Below, piece after piece: positions 6,815 to 15,207 of a stretch of DNA of 64,000 bases. The translations under genes were made by a program, and so were the position numbers. Every line of letters begins with the position of its first letter. Position 1 is the first letter of the stretch. The DNA is from Chryseobacterium sp. MA9 (lineage in GTDB: Bacteria; Bacteroidota; Bacteroidia; Flavobacteriales; Weeksellaceae): contig NZ_CP075170.1 in assembly GCF_024399315.1 (NCBI RefSeq), positions 3,596,001 to 3,660,000 on the forward strand, in the 5' to 3' direction. The notes under the pieces were generated by a model that had not been told where the DNA came from, did no database searches, and saw nothing but the letters and a program-made list of their open reading frames with translations.

Positions 6815-8344
6815 CTAGTAATTTAATTTCTCCAAACGGATCTTATTGAATTTTTCTTTCTCATTATATTCTCGAAGAAGGATATAGCCTTCTTTTCCTA
6901 CATATGGTGTTACTGTATAATTGTCTTTTTCAGAAATAGGAATGATCTCCTGTTTGAATTTTCCTTCAATAATGGTATTGATGAACAAATTCCATCTTTT
7001 TTGCTTTGTTACTTCATCTTTCTGATAGTCGCGGTAGAAAAATACTACGTCTTTTCCACCGTTGAGGTATTGTGAAAAGAGATAATCGCTGTTTACCCAT
7101 TTTGATTTTTCTTTTTCAAAAACCTGTACATTTTTCACTTTGAAATCTTTATCTGTGTAGATGTAAACAAGGTCTGTTGTTTTGGGAGCGTTGTATTGTC
7201 CTGCAGGTTTATATTTTTCAGATAATATTCCTACGCTTCCGTCATTCATAAAGTACATATCTTTGGTCTGAAGCATATATCCGTTTTCCACCATGCCATT
7301 TTTATTCACTTTTGGAAGGAAAGCTGAGATATTCGGTTCATAATTGATTGTTTTGGTATCTGCAGTAAAACTTTTTTTGTCCACCATCATTCTTGCAAAT
7401 CCTACTGATTCAGAATCATCATAGTTTCTTCCCAGCAGAACCACTTTATCATCAAAATCTTTATCATTATCAATCTTTCTGTAATTGGAGTAGAAGGATT
7501 CAATATTATCTATTGTATCATCAGATAATCCGGTCACCGGCTTGTTGGAAGTTTCTTTTCCTGTTTTCATATCAAGAACCAGAAGACTGAATGTTTTCTG
7601 CTTTTCATTCACTTTCTTCATGATGCAGTACATGTAATTCTCATCTCTTTCCAGAACAGACAGGGTGGTATAGATTTTCTTGCTTCCGTCGGTATTGTAT
7701 TTATATCTCCAAACCTCTTTTTTGTTTTCATCAAACTTCATAAGGCTGTTGTTATTTTCATACTTTCCGTAATCTTTATACTCCACAGCAAAGTAACCGC
7801 CTTCTTTCAGCTCACCTACAGCAGAAACGTAGTTGTATCCTTTATCTTTCTTTTCATCACGATTTTCCTTACGCTGTTCTTTCCAGCTCTTAGGTTCGTT
7901 GATTTCTTTGAAAGTGCCGTTTTCCAGATAGTCATAATATATTTTTCTGGTAATAGAGTTTGTTTTAGGGTCAATTACCATAGAAACAGGTGTAAATACT
8001 TCTCTGCTTTTTACCAGAGAATAATCCATCATGGATGGCTTTAAGATAATCTGCCCTTTAAAATCAACATATCCTAAATAAGATGCGGCAGTGATATCTC
8101 CTTCAAATTCTTTATTGGCAACAGGGTTGAGGTTTTTGTCTAGTATTACATACTCAAACTTTTTGGTCTTATCACCGGATTTTCCATAAGAATATAGAGA
8201 AACATAACCGTAAAGGTTGTCTTTATCATCGAATAAAGCATTCATTCCCACATGATCCCCAGCGGCGAGTGTTGTCAGATCCTGGGTTTGGGAAAATGCA
8301 AATGTCTGGATCAGTCCAAACATTATGAGTGTTATTTTTTTCAT
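6815..8344 (-). CDS. Secreted protein of unknown function, 509 aa
   Basis: No family recognised with confidence. An N-terminal signal peptide (MKKITLIMFGLIQTFAFSQ) predicts export. The rest has no membrane segment and reads as repeated short beta-strand units with aromatic and acidic residues (for example YVILDKNLNP, VYIYTDKDFKVKNVQVFEK), suggesting a beta-propeller-like fold; this is inference. There is no T9SS sorting domain at the C-terminus. It is monocistronic between a bidirectional terminator (6773-6812) and the glyS terminator (8398-8425). Confidence 0.75.
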   Translation of the reverse strand: MKKITLIMFGLIQTFAFSQTQDLTTLAAGDHVGMNALFDDKDNLYGYVSLYSYGKSGDKTKKFEYVILDKNLNPVANKEFEGDITAASYLGYVDFKGQIILKPSMMDYSLVKSREVFTPVSMVIDPKTNSITRKIYYDYLENGTFKEINEPKSWKEQRKENRDEKKDKGYNYVSAVGELKEGGYFAVEYKDYGKYENNNSLMKFDENKKEVWRYKYNTDGSKKIYTTLSVLERDENYMYCIMKKVNEKQKTFSLLVLDMKTGKETSNKPVTGLSDDTIDNIESFYSNYRKIDNDKDFDDKVVLLGRNYDDSESVGFARMMVDKKSFTADTKTINYEPNISAFLPKVNKNGMVENGYMLQTKDMYFMNDGSVGILSEKYKPAGQYNAPKTTDLVYIYTDKDFKVKNVQVFEKEKSKWVNSDYLFSQYLNGGKDVVFFYRDYQKDEVTKQKRWNLFINTIIEGKFKQEIIPISEKDNYTVTPYVGKEGYILLREYNEKEKFNKIRLEKLNY

Positions 8345-8397
8345 GGTTAAAATTTGAGGGATAAAAATAATAAATTAACCCATATGTTGATAAAAAT

Positions 8398-8425
8398 AAA
8401 AAAGCCCTGGTCTCAGGGCTTTTTT
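8398..8425 (-). terminator. Terminator of glyS
   Basis: Perfect 12-nt arms (8398-8409 and 8414-8425) with loop GTCT, GC-rich core GCCCTG/CAGGGC and flanking A/T runs. It lies immediately downstream of the glyS stop codon on the minus strand. Confidence 0.9.
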
Positions 8426-8426
8426 A

Positions 8427-9968
8427 TTATAGTTTAGAAAGTAAATTTCTGAAGTTCGTTTTTTCATCAATGATTCTTCTCAACTCTGAAACCGGAACTC
8501 TTTCCTGCTGCATCGTATCTCTGTCTCTGATGGTTACTGTATGATCGGTCAGAGAGTCGTGGTCAATAGTGATACAGTATGGAGTACCGATGGCATCCTG
8601 TCTTCTGTAACGTTTCCCGATGGCATCTTTTTCTTCATAGAACAGATTGAAATCATATTTCAGATCGTTAAAGATTTTTTCTGCATACTCCGCTAAACCA
8701 TCTTTCTTCATCAAAGGAAGGATAGCTGCTTTAATTGGAGCAATAGCTGGAGGTAAAGATAAAACCGTTCTTTCTGAACCGTCTTCCAATACTTCATCTT
8801 TTAAGCAGTGAGAGAATATGGATAGGAATAATCTGTCTAAACCTACTGAAGTTTCCACTACATAAGGAACATAGTTTTCGTTTCTTTCAGGATCAAAGAA
8901 CTGAAGCTTTCTTCCTGAGAATTCTTCATGTGCCTTTAAGTCGAAATCTGTTCTTGAGTGAATACCTTCCAGTTCTTTAAATCCGAATGGGAAGTTAAAC
9001 TCAATATCAGCAGCAGCATTCGCATAGTGAGCCAATTTCTCATGATCATGGAATCTGTAATTATCATTTCCCAGACCTAAAGCTAAGTGCCAGTTCAGAC
9101 GTTTTTGTTTCCACTGCTCATAAAACTCAAGTTCTGTTCCCGGAGCAACGAAGAACTGCATTTCCATCTGTTCAAATTCGCGCATTCTGAAGATAAACTG
9201 TCTTGCAACAATCTCATTTCTGAATGCTTTACCAATCTGTGCAATACCGAAAGGAAGCTTATGACGTGAAGTTTTCTGTACATTTAAGAAATTAACAAAG
9301 ATCCCCTGAGCTGTTTCCGGTCTAAGGTAAAGATCCATTGCACTGTCTGCAGAAGCTCCCAGTTTTGTTCCGAACATCAGGTTGAACTGTCTTACCTCCG
9401 TCCAGTTTTTAGAACCGGTATCCGGATCTGCAATTTCAAGCTCTTCAATCAAAGCTTTTACATCAGCAAGGTCTTCGTTTTCCAGAGATTTTGCCAATCT
9501 TGAAAGAATAGCTTCTCTTTTTGCTCTGTATTCCAAAATTTTTGGATTTGTGGCAACAAACTGATCTTTATCGAAAGCTTCACCGAATCTTTTCGCTGCT
9601 TTTTCGATTTCTTTGTTCTCTTTATCTTCAATTTTAGCACAATAATCCTCTACCAAAACGTCAGCTCTGAAGCGTTTCTTAGAATCTTTATTATCAATCA
9701 ATGGATCGTTGAAAGCGTCTACGTGGCCTGATGCCTTCCATGTTGTTGGGTGCATAAGGATCGCCGAATCAATACCCACAATATTCTCGTTAAGCTGTAC
9801 CATAGCTTTCCACCAGTATTGTTTGATATTATTTTTAAGTTCGGCCCCGTTCTGTCCATAATCATACACAGCGGATAAACCATCATAGATCTCACTCGAT
9901 GGGAAAATAAAACCATATTCTTTAGCGTGAGAAATCACTTTCTTGAAAACATCTTCTTGCTTTGCCAT
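8427..9968 (-). CDS. glyS: Glycine--tRNA ligase (single-chain, alpha2 type)
   Basis: Charges tRNA-Gly with glycine in the cytoplasm. At 513 aa it is the homodimeric class II form, not the two-subunit alpha/beta form of proteobacteria. Class II motifs are present, including LRPETAQGIFVNF and, near the C-terminal catalytic part, VGLDRLFLSI; a C-terminal anticodon-binding domain follows (about 415-513). The open frame extends 30 codons further upstream to 10058, but the -7 element TATTTTTG at 9988-9995 lies inside that extension and the ATG at 9968 opens the usual MAKQEDVFKKVI N-terminus, so 9968 is preferred. Confidence 0.95.
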   Translation of the reverse strand: MAKQEDVFKKVISHAKEYGFIFPSSEIYDGLSAVYDYGQNGAELKNNIKQYWWKAMVQLNENIVGIDSAILMHPTTWKASGHVDAFNDPLIDNKDSKKRFRADVLVEDYCAKIEDKENKEIEKAAKRFGEAFDKDQFVATNPKILEYRAKREAILSRLAKSLENEDLADVKALIEELEIADPDTGSKNWTEVRQFNLMFGTKLGASADSAMDLYLRPETAQGIFVNFLNVQKTSRHKLPFGIAQIGKAFRNEIVARQFIFRMREFEQMEMQFFVAPGTELEFYEQWKQKRLNWHLALGLGNDNYRFHDHEKLAHYANAAADIEFNFPFGFKELEGIHSRTDFDLKAHEEFSGRKLQFFDPERNENYVPYVVETSVGLDRLFLSIFSHCLKDEVLEDGSERTVLSLPPAIAPIKAAILPLMKKDGLAEYAEKIFNDLKYDFNLFYEEKDAIGKRYRRQDAIGTPYCITIDHDSLTDHTVTIRDRDTMQQERVPVSELRRIIDEKTNFRNLLSKL

Positions 9969-9987
9969 AATTTTTACATCTGATGTG

Positions 9988-9995
9988 CAAAAATA
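9988..9995 (-). promoter_or_regulatory. -7 promoter element of glyS
   Basis: Minus-strand TATTTTTG fits TAnnTTTG and predicts a transcription start about 16 nt before the ATG at 9968. It decides the start of glyS against the longer frame. Confidence 0.55.
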
Positions 9996-10012
9996 ATGTT
10001 TTTTATTGGGAA

Positions 10013-10213
10013 TTAATATCTGTAAGAACCTACATTGGATATTGTCATCAAAAAACATCCTCCTACACCAATGATAAATAATATTCCTGCAAGAATAAAC
10101 AGTAATATTTTTGCTATTTTATATTTTTTTAATGGTACGAAAATAATTGTAGCAACCGTTATAATAACAGCGATTACAATCAATTTTACAAAAAAACCAA
10201 AATAATCTGTCAT
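10013..10213 (-). CDS. Small two-helix membrane protein
   Basis: A 66-aa protein with two hydrophobic segments (about 8-26 and 33-56) separated by the basic stretch PLKKYKIAK, predicting an inner-membrane hairpin. No family is recognised. It sits just upstream of glyS in the same orientation, but glyS has its own promoter inside the 44-nt gap. The composition is unlike a chance reading frame, which supports a real gene, but there is no second line of evidence. Confidence 0.5.
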   Translation of the reverse strand: MTDYFGFFVKLIVIAVIITVATIIFVPLKKYKIAKILLFILAGILFIIGVGGCFLMTISNVGSYRY

Positions 10214-10277
10214 TTTCTTGAAATTAGGATGATATCTTATACTAATATAAACATTTTATTTAAAGTTTAATGATAGG

Positions 10278-10354
10278 AGCTGGGAACCAGCTTTTGATGC
10301 TCTCTTTTCTCTGATTTTGGCGGCGGCTCTGCCGCCGCCAAAATCAGAGAAAAG
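10278..10354. repeat. GC-rich perfect palindrome upstream of truC
   Basis: Two perfect 23-nt arms (10304-10326 and 10332-10354) surround the loop CTCTG; the inner part is GGCGGCGG/CCGCCGCC, strikingly GC-rich for this genome. A smaller hairpin AGCTGG-GAA-CCAGCT (10278-10292) sits beside it. The site lies between two divergently oriented genes and upstream of the truC -7 element, so it is not the terminator of any gene seen here. REP-like element or protein-binding site. Confidence 0.7.
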
Positions 10355-10398
10355 TTCAAACACACCGTTCAATCATGGCTATATCAATCGAAAATTTC

Positions 10399-10406
10399 TA
10401 CTTTTG
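10399..10406 (+). promoter_or_regulatory. -7 promoter element of truC
   Basis: TACTTTTG ends 4 nt before the ATG at 10411, so the transcript would begin at or within a base or two of the start codon (leaderless). It lies inside the longer open frame from 10375 and argues against that start. Confidence 0.55.
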
Positions 10407-10410
10407 CACC

Positions 10411-11106
10411 ATGTTAGAAATTCTTTATCGCGACGAGCATATTATTGCCATCAACAAACCCAGCGGATTATTGGTTCATAAATCTTTCTATGCGGGAGAA
10501 GCAGATACTTATGCTATTCAGGAGCTGAAGAAACAGATTGGACAAAAAGTGTTTCCTGTACATCGGTTAGACCGAAAAACTTCGGGTGTTCTGCTGTTTA
10601 CTTTAAATAAAGATACCCTTAGAATCATGAGCGAACAGTTTGCATCACGCGAAGTGGAGAAGAAATATCTGGCAATTCTTCGTGGTTGGACAAAAGAAGA
10701 AGAAACAATTGATTATGATCTGATTAATGAAAATGAAGTCAAGCAAAATGCAGTTACATATTATCGTCGTTTGCAGACTTCGGAAATAGATTTACCTTTT
10801 CTAAAACATCAGACTTCGAGATATTGTTTAGTAGAAGCTATTCCTGAAACGGGAAGATTTCATCAGTTGAGAAAACATTTTAAACATATCCTGCATCCTA
10901 TTTTAGGTTGCAGAAAACACGGTTGTAATAAACAAAATAAATTGTGGCTTCAAACATTTGAGGTCAGTAAAATGACGCTTCATGCACATCAATTGATTTT
11001 TAATCATCCTATTTCTAACGAAAGAATTACGGTAAATGCTACTATAGATGATGAATTTAAAAGAGTAGGAGATATTCTGAAATTGGATTTGAATGCGTAT
11101 TCCTAA
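10411..11106 (+). CDS. truC: tRNA pseudouridine(65) synthase TruC
   Basis: RluA-family pseudouridine synthase of 231 aa. The N-terminus MLEILYRDEHIIAINKPSG matches the TruC subgroup closely, as recalled from the E. coli protein, and supports the ATG at 10411 over 10375. The catalytic aspartate lies in HRLDRKTSGVLLF (about residue 53), and the later motif ETGRFHQLRKHF is typical of the family. It would isomerise uridine 65 of tRNA. No S4 domain is present, again as in TruC. Assignment of the exact target is by similarity only. Confidence 0.85.
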   Translation: MLEILYRDEHIIAINKPSGLLVHKSFYAGEADTYAIQELKKQIGQKVFPVHRLDRKTSGVLLFTLNKDTLRIMSEQFASREVEKKYLAILRGWTKEEETIDYDLINENEVKQNAVTYYRRLQTSEIDLPFLKHQTSRYCLVEAIPETGRFHQLRKHFKHILHPILGCRKHGCNKQNKLWLQTFEVSKMTLHAHQLIFNHPISNERITVNATIDDEFKRVGDILKLDLNAYS

Positions 11107-11206
11107 ATTATAGAATTACACAGACTTTTACCTTTTATAGACGATGTATATAAAAGACATTTTGATAAAATATCATAGGTTAATCCGAGATTAATTTTAA
11201 AATAAG

Positions 11207-11214
11207 TATTTTTG
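11207..11214 (+). promoter_or_regulatory. -7 promoter element of pyrD
   Basis: TATTTTTG fits TAnnTTTG, 15 nt before the pyrD ATG; no convincing -33 TTG. Confidence 0.5.
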
Positions 11215-11229
11215 TAAAACTTTTTTTCA

Positions 11230-12267
11230 ATGTACAAATCGCTCATTCGTCCGATTCTTTTCAAATTTGATCCTGAAGATGTTCACCATTTTACATTTTC
11301 AATGCTTAAGAATTTTGGATTTTTTACTAAATTATTTTTCCCAAAACCTATTGAAGACAAACGTCTGGAAAGAGAAGTTTTCGGATTGAAATTTAAAAAT
11401 CCTGTAGGACTGGCTGCCGGTTTCGATAAAAATGCAGTTTTGTTTAACGAATTGGGAGATTTAGGTTTTGGATTTGTAGAAATCGGAACGGTAACCCCAA
11501 GAGCTCAGGCTGGAAATCCTAGAAAAAGGTTGTTCCGTTTGATAGAAGATGGCGGGATTATCAACAGAATGGGATTCAACAACGACGGTCTTGATGCTGC
11601 TATTGAAAAACTGAAATCTAACAAAGGAAAAATAATCATCGGGGGAAACATCGGAAAAAATACAGATACAAGCCCGGAAAATTATACCCAGGATTATCTG
11701 GATTGTTTTGAAGGTCTTCATCCTCATGTAGATTACTTTGTACTGAATGTGAGCTGCCCGAATGTAGGAAGCCACGCCAAACTTGAAGATGTAGAATATC
11801 TGAGAGAGCTGATTACAGAAGTGAAGAAGATCAATCAGTCAAAATCTGTACAGAAACCTATACTCCTTAAAATTGCACCTGATCTTAATAACAATCAATT
11901 AGACGAAATCATTGAACTGATTGCAGAAACAAAAATTGATGGTATTGTAGTTTCCAATACTTCAGTGAACAGAGAAGGTCTGAAAACCTCTCAGGAAGTT
12001 TTGGAACAGATCGGAAACGGAGGATTAAGCGGAAAACCAATCCGCGAAAGAAGTACAAAAATGATCAAGTATCTTTCCGATAAAAGCAACAGAGCATTCC
12101 CGATCATTGGAGTAGGAGGAATTCATTCTGCAAAAGATGCTATGGAGAAGCTAGATGCAGGAGCTGCACTGGTTCAGCTGTACACAGGCTTTATTTATGA
12201 AGGCCCGGAACTGATCAACGAAATCAACCAGGAAATTCTGAAAAGAGCAAGCAGATTACCAAGATAA
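11230..12267 (+). CDS. pyrD: Dihydroorotate dehydrogenase, class 2 (quinone)
   Basis: Fourth step of de novo pyrimidine synthesis: oxidises dihydroorotate to orotate with FMN, passing electrons to membrane quinone. The 345-aa length and N-terminal extension (about 1-45, amphipathic, [20 protein letters not shown]) mark the membrane-associated class 2 form. FMN and substrate motifs are visible: [38 protein letters not shown] and the C-terminal [12 protein letters not shown]. It follows truC in the same direction by 123 nt but has its own -7 element and a strong terminator, so it is probably monocistronic. Confidence 0.96.
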   Translation: MYKSLIRPILFKFDPEDVHHFTFSMLKNFGFFTKLFFPKPIEDKRLEREVFGLKFKNPVGLAAGFDKNAVLFNELGDLGFGFVEIGTVTPRAQAGNPRKRLFRLIEDGGIINRMGFNNDGLDAAIEKLKSNKGKIIIGGNIGKNTDTSPENYTQDYLDCFEGLHPHVDYFVLNVSCPNVGSHAKLEDVEYLRELITEVKKINQSKSVQKPILLKIAPDLNNNQLDEIIELIAETKIDGIVVSNTSVNREGLKTSQEVLEQIGNGGLSGKPIRERSTKMIKYLSDKSNRAFPIIGVGGIHSAKDAMEKLDAGAALVQLYTGFIYEGPELINEINQEILKRASRLPR

Positions 12268-12274
12268 AAAATAT

Positions 12275-12303
12275 AAAGAGAGTTTACACAACTCTCTTTT
12301 TTA
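12275..12303. terminator. Bidirectional terminator after pyrD
   Basis: Perfect 10-nt arms AAAGAGAGTT/AACTCTCTTT (12275-12284 and 12290-12299) with loop TACAC and a T run. The stop codon of the convergent gene at 12301 overlaps its tail. Confidence 0.85.
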
Positions 12304-13191
12304 TTTTGACTTTACAATTGAAGCATTTTTTAGATCCACAGTAAAGGTATAGGCGGGAGAAGAGTAAGATTTACTTACTTTATATTGTATTGTTTCCTTG
12401 TCCTTTGACTTTGTTTTCGTAGTATCATAAATGTTTTCCCAGCAGCTTTCGGTAAGGAATTCTTCATAATTTTTATAATTCCAGTCTTTTGTAAAATAAA
12501 GAACTCTGTAACCTTTTTCGCCATCACTTGCTCCACATTGCCCGCAGGCATTAAAATTAGAGGTTTGTTCAAAATACAGGAGAACCCTGTTCCCGTTTTC
12601 CCCTGAAGAGTAGGAAATAAGTTCATTTCCTCCGGCTTTATTAATGAAGTCAAATGTATTGATCTTTTTATTATTGGGCAGAAAAAGATAATTGTTGAGA
12701 CGGTAGATCATTGCGTTACCTGTAAATAATTGTACAGGGAGATTTTTTTTACCCTGATAAAAAAGGCCGGAAATCGGGTTGTTTTTCATGCTGATCTTTT
12801 CCAATATAATAGATTCCTGGGGAGCCAGCTTTTGTACTGTTTCATTCGTTTTTTCTACTTTTTGGAGAGAAGTGATCTGCTCTTTTAGGATACTGGAATT
12901 TTGTTTCTGTTTAGCTCCGAAATTATATAAAGACAGATCGCCATAATAATCATATATTCCGGTGAGCGGAATTTTCTTTTTGTATTTATCGTAATAATAC
13001 CATCCGTCAACGTAATGCTGATACTGGTCACAATCTACTATTCCCGTGTAGTTGAGCTGCATGGTAATGGGCACTCCACCAATCTCTCCGGTGAAAGTCT
13101 GTGAAGAATCTGTTACTTTCTTTAATTCAACTTTCTGACCGAGGAAAAATGTGAGACTTAAAGAAAATAATAAAGAAAATATTTTTTTCAT
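12301..13191 (-). CDS. Secreted protein of unknown function, 296 aa
   Basis: Not recognised. An N-terminal signal peptide (MKKIFSLLFSLSLTFFLG) predicts export. The mature part is rich in Tyr, Lys and Asn, with a paired-cysteine segment CGQCG near residue 215 and a further Cys around 243, but no metal-site pattern can be named. Residues 30-80 (FTGEIGGVPITMQLNY and a Tyr-rich stretch) read like beta strands. It lies 21 nt downstream of the DUF445 gene, so the two are probably one operon. Confidence 0.72.
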   Translation of the reverse strand: MKKIFSLLFSLSLTFFLGQKVELKKVTDSSQTFTGEIGGVPITMQLNYTGIVDCDQYQHYVDGWYYYDKYKKKIPLTGIYDYYGDLSLYNFGAKQKQNSSILKEQITSLQKVEKTNETVQKLAPQESIILEKISMKNNPISGLFYQGKKNLPVQLFTGNAMIYRLNNYLFLPNNKKINTFDFINKAGGNELISYSSGENGNRVLLYFEQTSNFNACGQCGASDGEKGYRVLYFTKDWNYKNYEEFLTESCWENIYDTTKTKSKDKETIQYKVSKSYSSPAYTFTVDLKNASIVKSK

Positions 13192-13212
13192 GGTTGGCTG
13201 TCGTTAGTTTTT

Positions 13213-14457
13213 TTAGAGGAAGAAATGGGCGATGGTGTAGATAATAAGACCAACCAGCCCTCCGACCAGTGTTCCGTTTACCCGGATAAACTGAAGGTCT
13301 TTTCCTACTTCCAGCTCCAGTTTTTCACTGAGCTCTTTCCCCTGCCAGTTTCCAACGGTAGTACTGATGAGGTTCCCGAATTGATGGGTGTTTTTCAGAA
13401 TATATTTATAAGCCGTCACCCGAACCCAATGATCTATTTTGTTCTGAAGGTTTTCATCTGTCTTTAAATTTTGTGCAAACTCATTCAGGTTTTTAGAAAG
13501 GTAATTTTTTAAAGCAGAATGCTCTTCCTGAAGCTCTTTCATCAGTGTGTTTTTGATGGAGACCCAGATGTCATTGGAATATTCATCCAGTTTGTCATTT
13601 TTCAGAAGTCCGTTTTTGATGGTCTTAAATTCTTCATCCCATTTTGGATCTTCCTTCAGGTCAACGGAGAATTCATGAATTTTCTGTGTAATCAATCCTC
13701 TTACCTCATGCTGAGGATTTTCTTCTATTTCTTTAAAAAAATCAGAAAGTCCGTCGGCAATTTTATCCGCAATTTTATGATCTACAAAAGATGGAATGAA
13801 CGAATAACTGCCTTTCTTTACACGTTCCTGGATCATTTCATCATTTTCAATGATATATTCTTTGATTTGTTTTGAAAGATTGGTGATGATTCTCTGATGA
13901 TCATTTTTTTCCAGAATATAACCTATTCCGTTTCCCACTACTTTATTAAGTTTGATATCATCTGTCATTTCAGACACCTTTTTGCTGATAAACTGGCTTA
14001 CCGTAGAATCATCAAGCTTATTGAGAATATCAAGAACAATATCTGAAAGGTTTTTAATCAAAATTTCCTGACTTTTTTCCTTTGCCAGCCATTCTCCAAC
14101 AAAATTGGAAACTTTAAGCTTTTGGATGTAAGGGCGTATATTCTGAGGAGAAAGAAAGTTACCCACTACAAAGCTTCCAAGGTTGTCTCCCAGTCTCTGT
14201 TTACTGTTTTCAATCAGATTGGTATGAGGGATAGGAAGGCCGAGCGGATGACGGAATAGTGCCGTTACAGCAAACCAGTCTGCAAGCGCACCCACCATTG
14301 CAGCTTCGGTAAAGGCTCGCACATAACCAATCCAATGAGAGTTATTAGACTTCTGTAAAATAGTGGTAACAATGAAAATAACGGCCATCAGAACGAATAG
14401 TCCTGTGGCAAATGCTTTATATTTTCTCAGTTGTTTTCTTTTTGCTTCGTCATTCAT
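13213..14457 (-). CDS. DUF445 family inner-membrane protein (YjiN-like)
   Basis: A 414-aa protein with one transmembrane helix near the N-terminus (about 17-31), the family signature EAAMVGALADWFAVTALFRH at about 51-70, a long helical coiled region, and a C-terminal hydrophobic helix (about 396-414). The family is widespread but without established function; topology suggests an inner-membrane protein with a large soluble helical domain. Its -7 element is the left half of a divergent palindrome shared with msrB. Confidence 0.85.
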   Translation of the reverse strand: MNDEAKRKQLRKYKAFATGLFVLMAVIFIVTTILQKSNNSHWIGYVRAFTEAAMVGALADWFAVTALFRHPLGLPIPHTNLIENSKQRLGDNLGSFVVGNFLSPQNIRPYIQKLKVSNFVGEWLAKEKSQEILIKNLSDIVLDILNKLDDSTVSQFISKKVSEMTDDIKLNKVVGNGIGYILEKNDHQRIITNLSKQIKEYIIENDEMIQERVKKGSYSFIPSFVDHKIADKIADGLSDFFKEIEENPQHEVRGLITQKIHEFSVDLKEDPKWDEEFKTIKNGLLKNDKLDEYSNDIWVSIKNTLMKELQEEHSALKNYLSKNLNEFAQNLKTDENLQNKIDHWVRVTAYKYILKNTHQFGNLISTTVGNWQGKELSEKLELEVGKDLQFIRVNGTLVGGLVGLIIYTIAHFFL

Positions 14458-14462
14458 ATTCT

Positions 14463-14479
14463 CAAATTTACTAAATTTG
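14463..14479. promoter_or_regulatory. Back-to-back -7 elements for DUF445 and msrB
   Basis: CAAATTTA-C-TAAATTTG is a perfect palindrome giving TAAATTTG on both strands. The minus-strand element lies 5 nt before the DUF445 ATG (leaderless-like). The plus-strand element lies about 70 nt before msrB. Polymerase could bind in only one direction at a time. Confidence 0.45.
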
Positions 14480-14552
14480 GTTATGAAACCGTTTAATCTT
14501 AATAAAAGCTTTTAAACCTCCAAATTTTTATGGTTAAAGAACGAAATTTACG

Positions 14553-15080
14553 ATGAAATTTTTAGTTTCAATCATCATATTATTTTTTCTGCAGGCTTGT
14601 ACGCAGAAATACAAACCTATTAAAACCTCCTCTATGGAAAATACAGAAGCAAAAAACAATCCATACTATTCCAGAACAGATACTGCAAAACTTAATATTT
14701 CCAATGATGAATGGAAGAAAATACTGGCTCCGGACTTGTACGCAATTGCCAGAGAAGCTGCAACAGAAAGAGCTTTTACGGGAAAATATAACGAATTTGA
14801 TGAGATAGGAGAATATTATTGTGCGGTGTGTGGAAATCACCTGTTCCGCTCTACATCAAAATTTTCCAGCAGCTGCGGCTGGCCTAGTTTCTTTGAAGCT
14901 GATAAAGAAGGAGTCTATTATGTAAGAGATCAGTCTTATGGAATGGACCGAGTAGAGGTGCTCTGCAAAAGATGTGATTCCCATCTGGGACACGTTTTCG
15001 ATGATGGCCCGAAACCTACAGGGCTGAGATATTGTATGAATTCTGTGAGCTTGGAATTTGTTCCGGATTCTCATAAATAA
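14553..15080 (+). CDS. msrB: Lipoprotein peptide-methionine (R)-S-oxide reductase MsrB
   Basis: Reduces methionine-R-sulfoxide in proteins. The 175-aa chain starts with a lipoprotein signal ending in LQAC (Cys16), so it is predicted to be membrane-anchored in the periplasm, where it would repair oxidised envelope proteins. The MsrB domain (about 50-171) has the structural zinc pairs Cys90/Cys93 and Cys138/Cys141, the CGWPSF motif and the catalytic Cys161 in RYCMNSVSL. It is followed by an L,D-transpeptidase-like gene 127 nt away that has its own promoter. Confidence 0.94.
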   Translation: MKFLVSIIILFFLQACTQKYKPIKTSSMENTEAKNNPYYSRTDTAKLNISNDEWKKILAPDLYAIAREAATERAFTGKYNEFDEIGEYYCAVCGNHLFRSTSKFSSSCGWPSFFEADKEGVYYVRDQSYGMDRVEVLCKRCDSHLGHVFDDGPKPTGLRYCMNSVSLEFVPDSHK

Positions 15081-15151
15081 GTGCTTTAATTCACAGAATC
15101 AGGACGTTAAAGTTTCTTAAATAGCGTTAAACTTTTTAGAGTTATAACCCC

Positions 15152-15177
15152 TTGGTAATTATGTTTTTATAATTTTG
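15152..15177 (+). promoter_or_regulatory. Promoter of the L,D-transpeptidase-like gene
   Basis: TTG at 15152-15154 and TAATTTTG at 15170-15177 with 15 nt between fit, with somewhat short spacing, the Bacteroidota -33/-7 pair. Predicted leader is about 27 nt. Confidence 0.5.
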
Positions 15178-15207
15178 CCCCACTAATTTGGATTTATATA
15201 GTATTGA

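Noticed and set aside
9969..10058. 30-codon extension of glyS
   Set aside because: The -7 element at 9988-9995 lies inside it and MAKQEDVF at 9968 is the natural N-terminus.
10375..10410. Longer start for truC
   Set aside because: The -7 element TACTTTTG lies within it and the MLEILY start matches TruC proteins.
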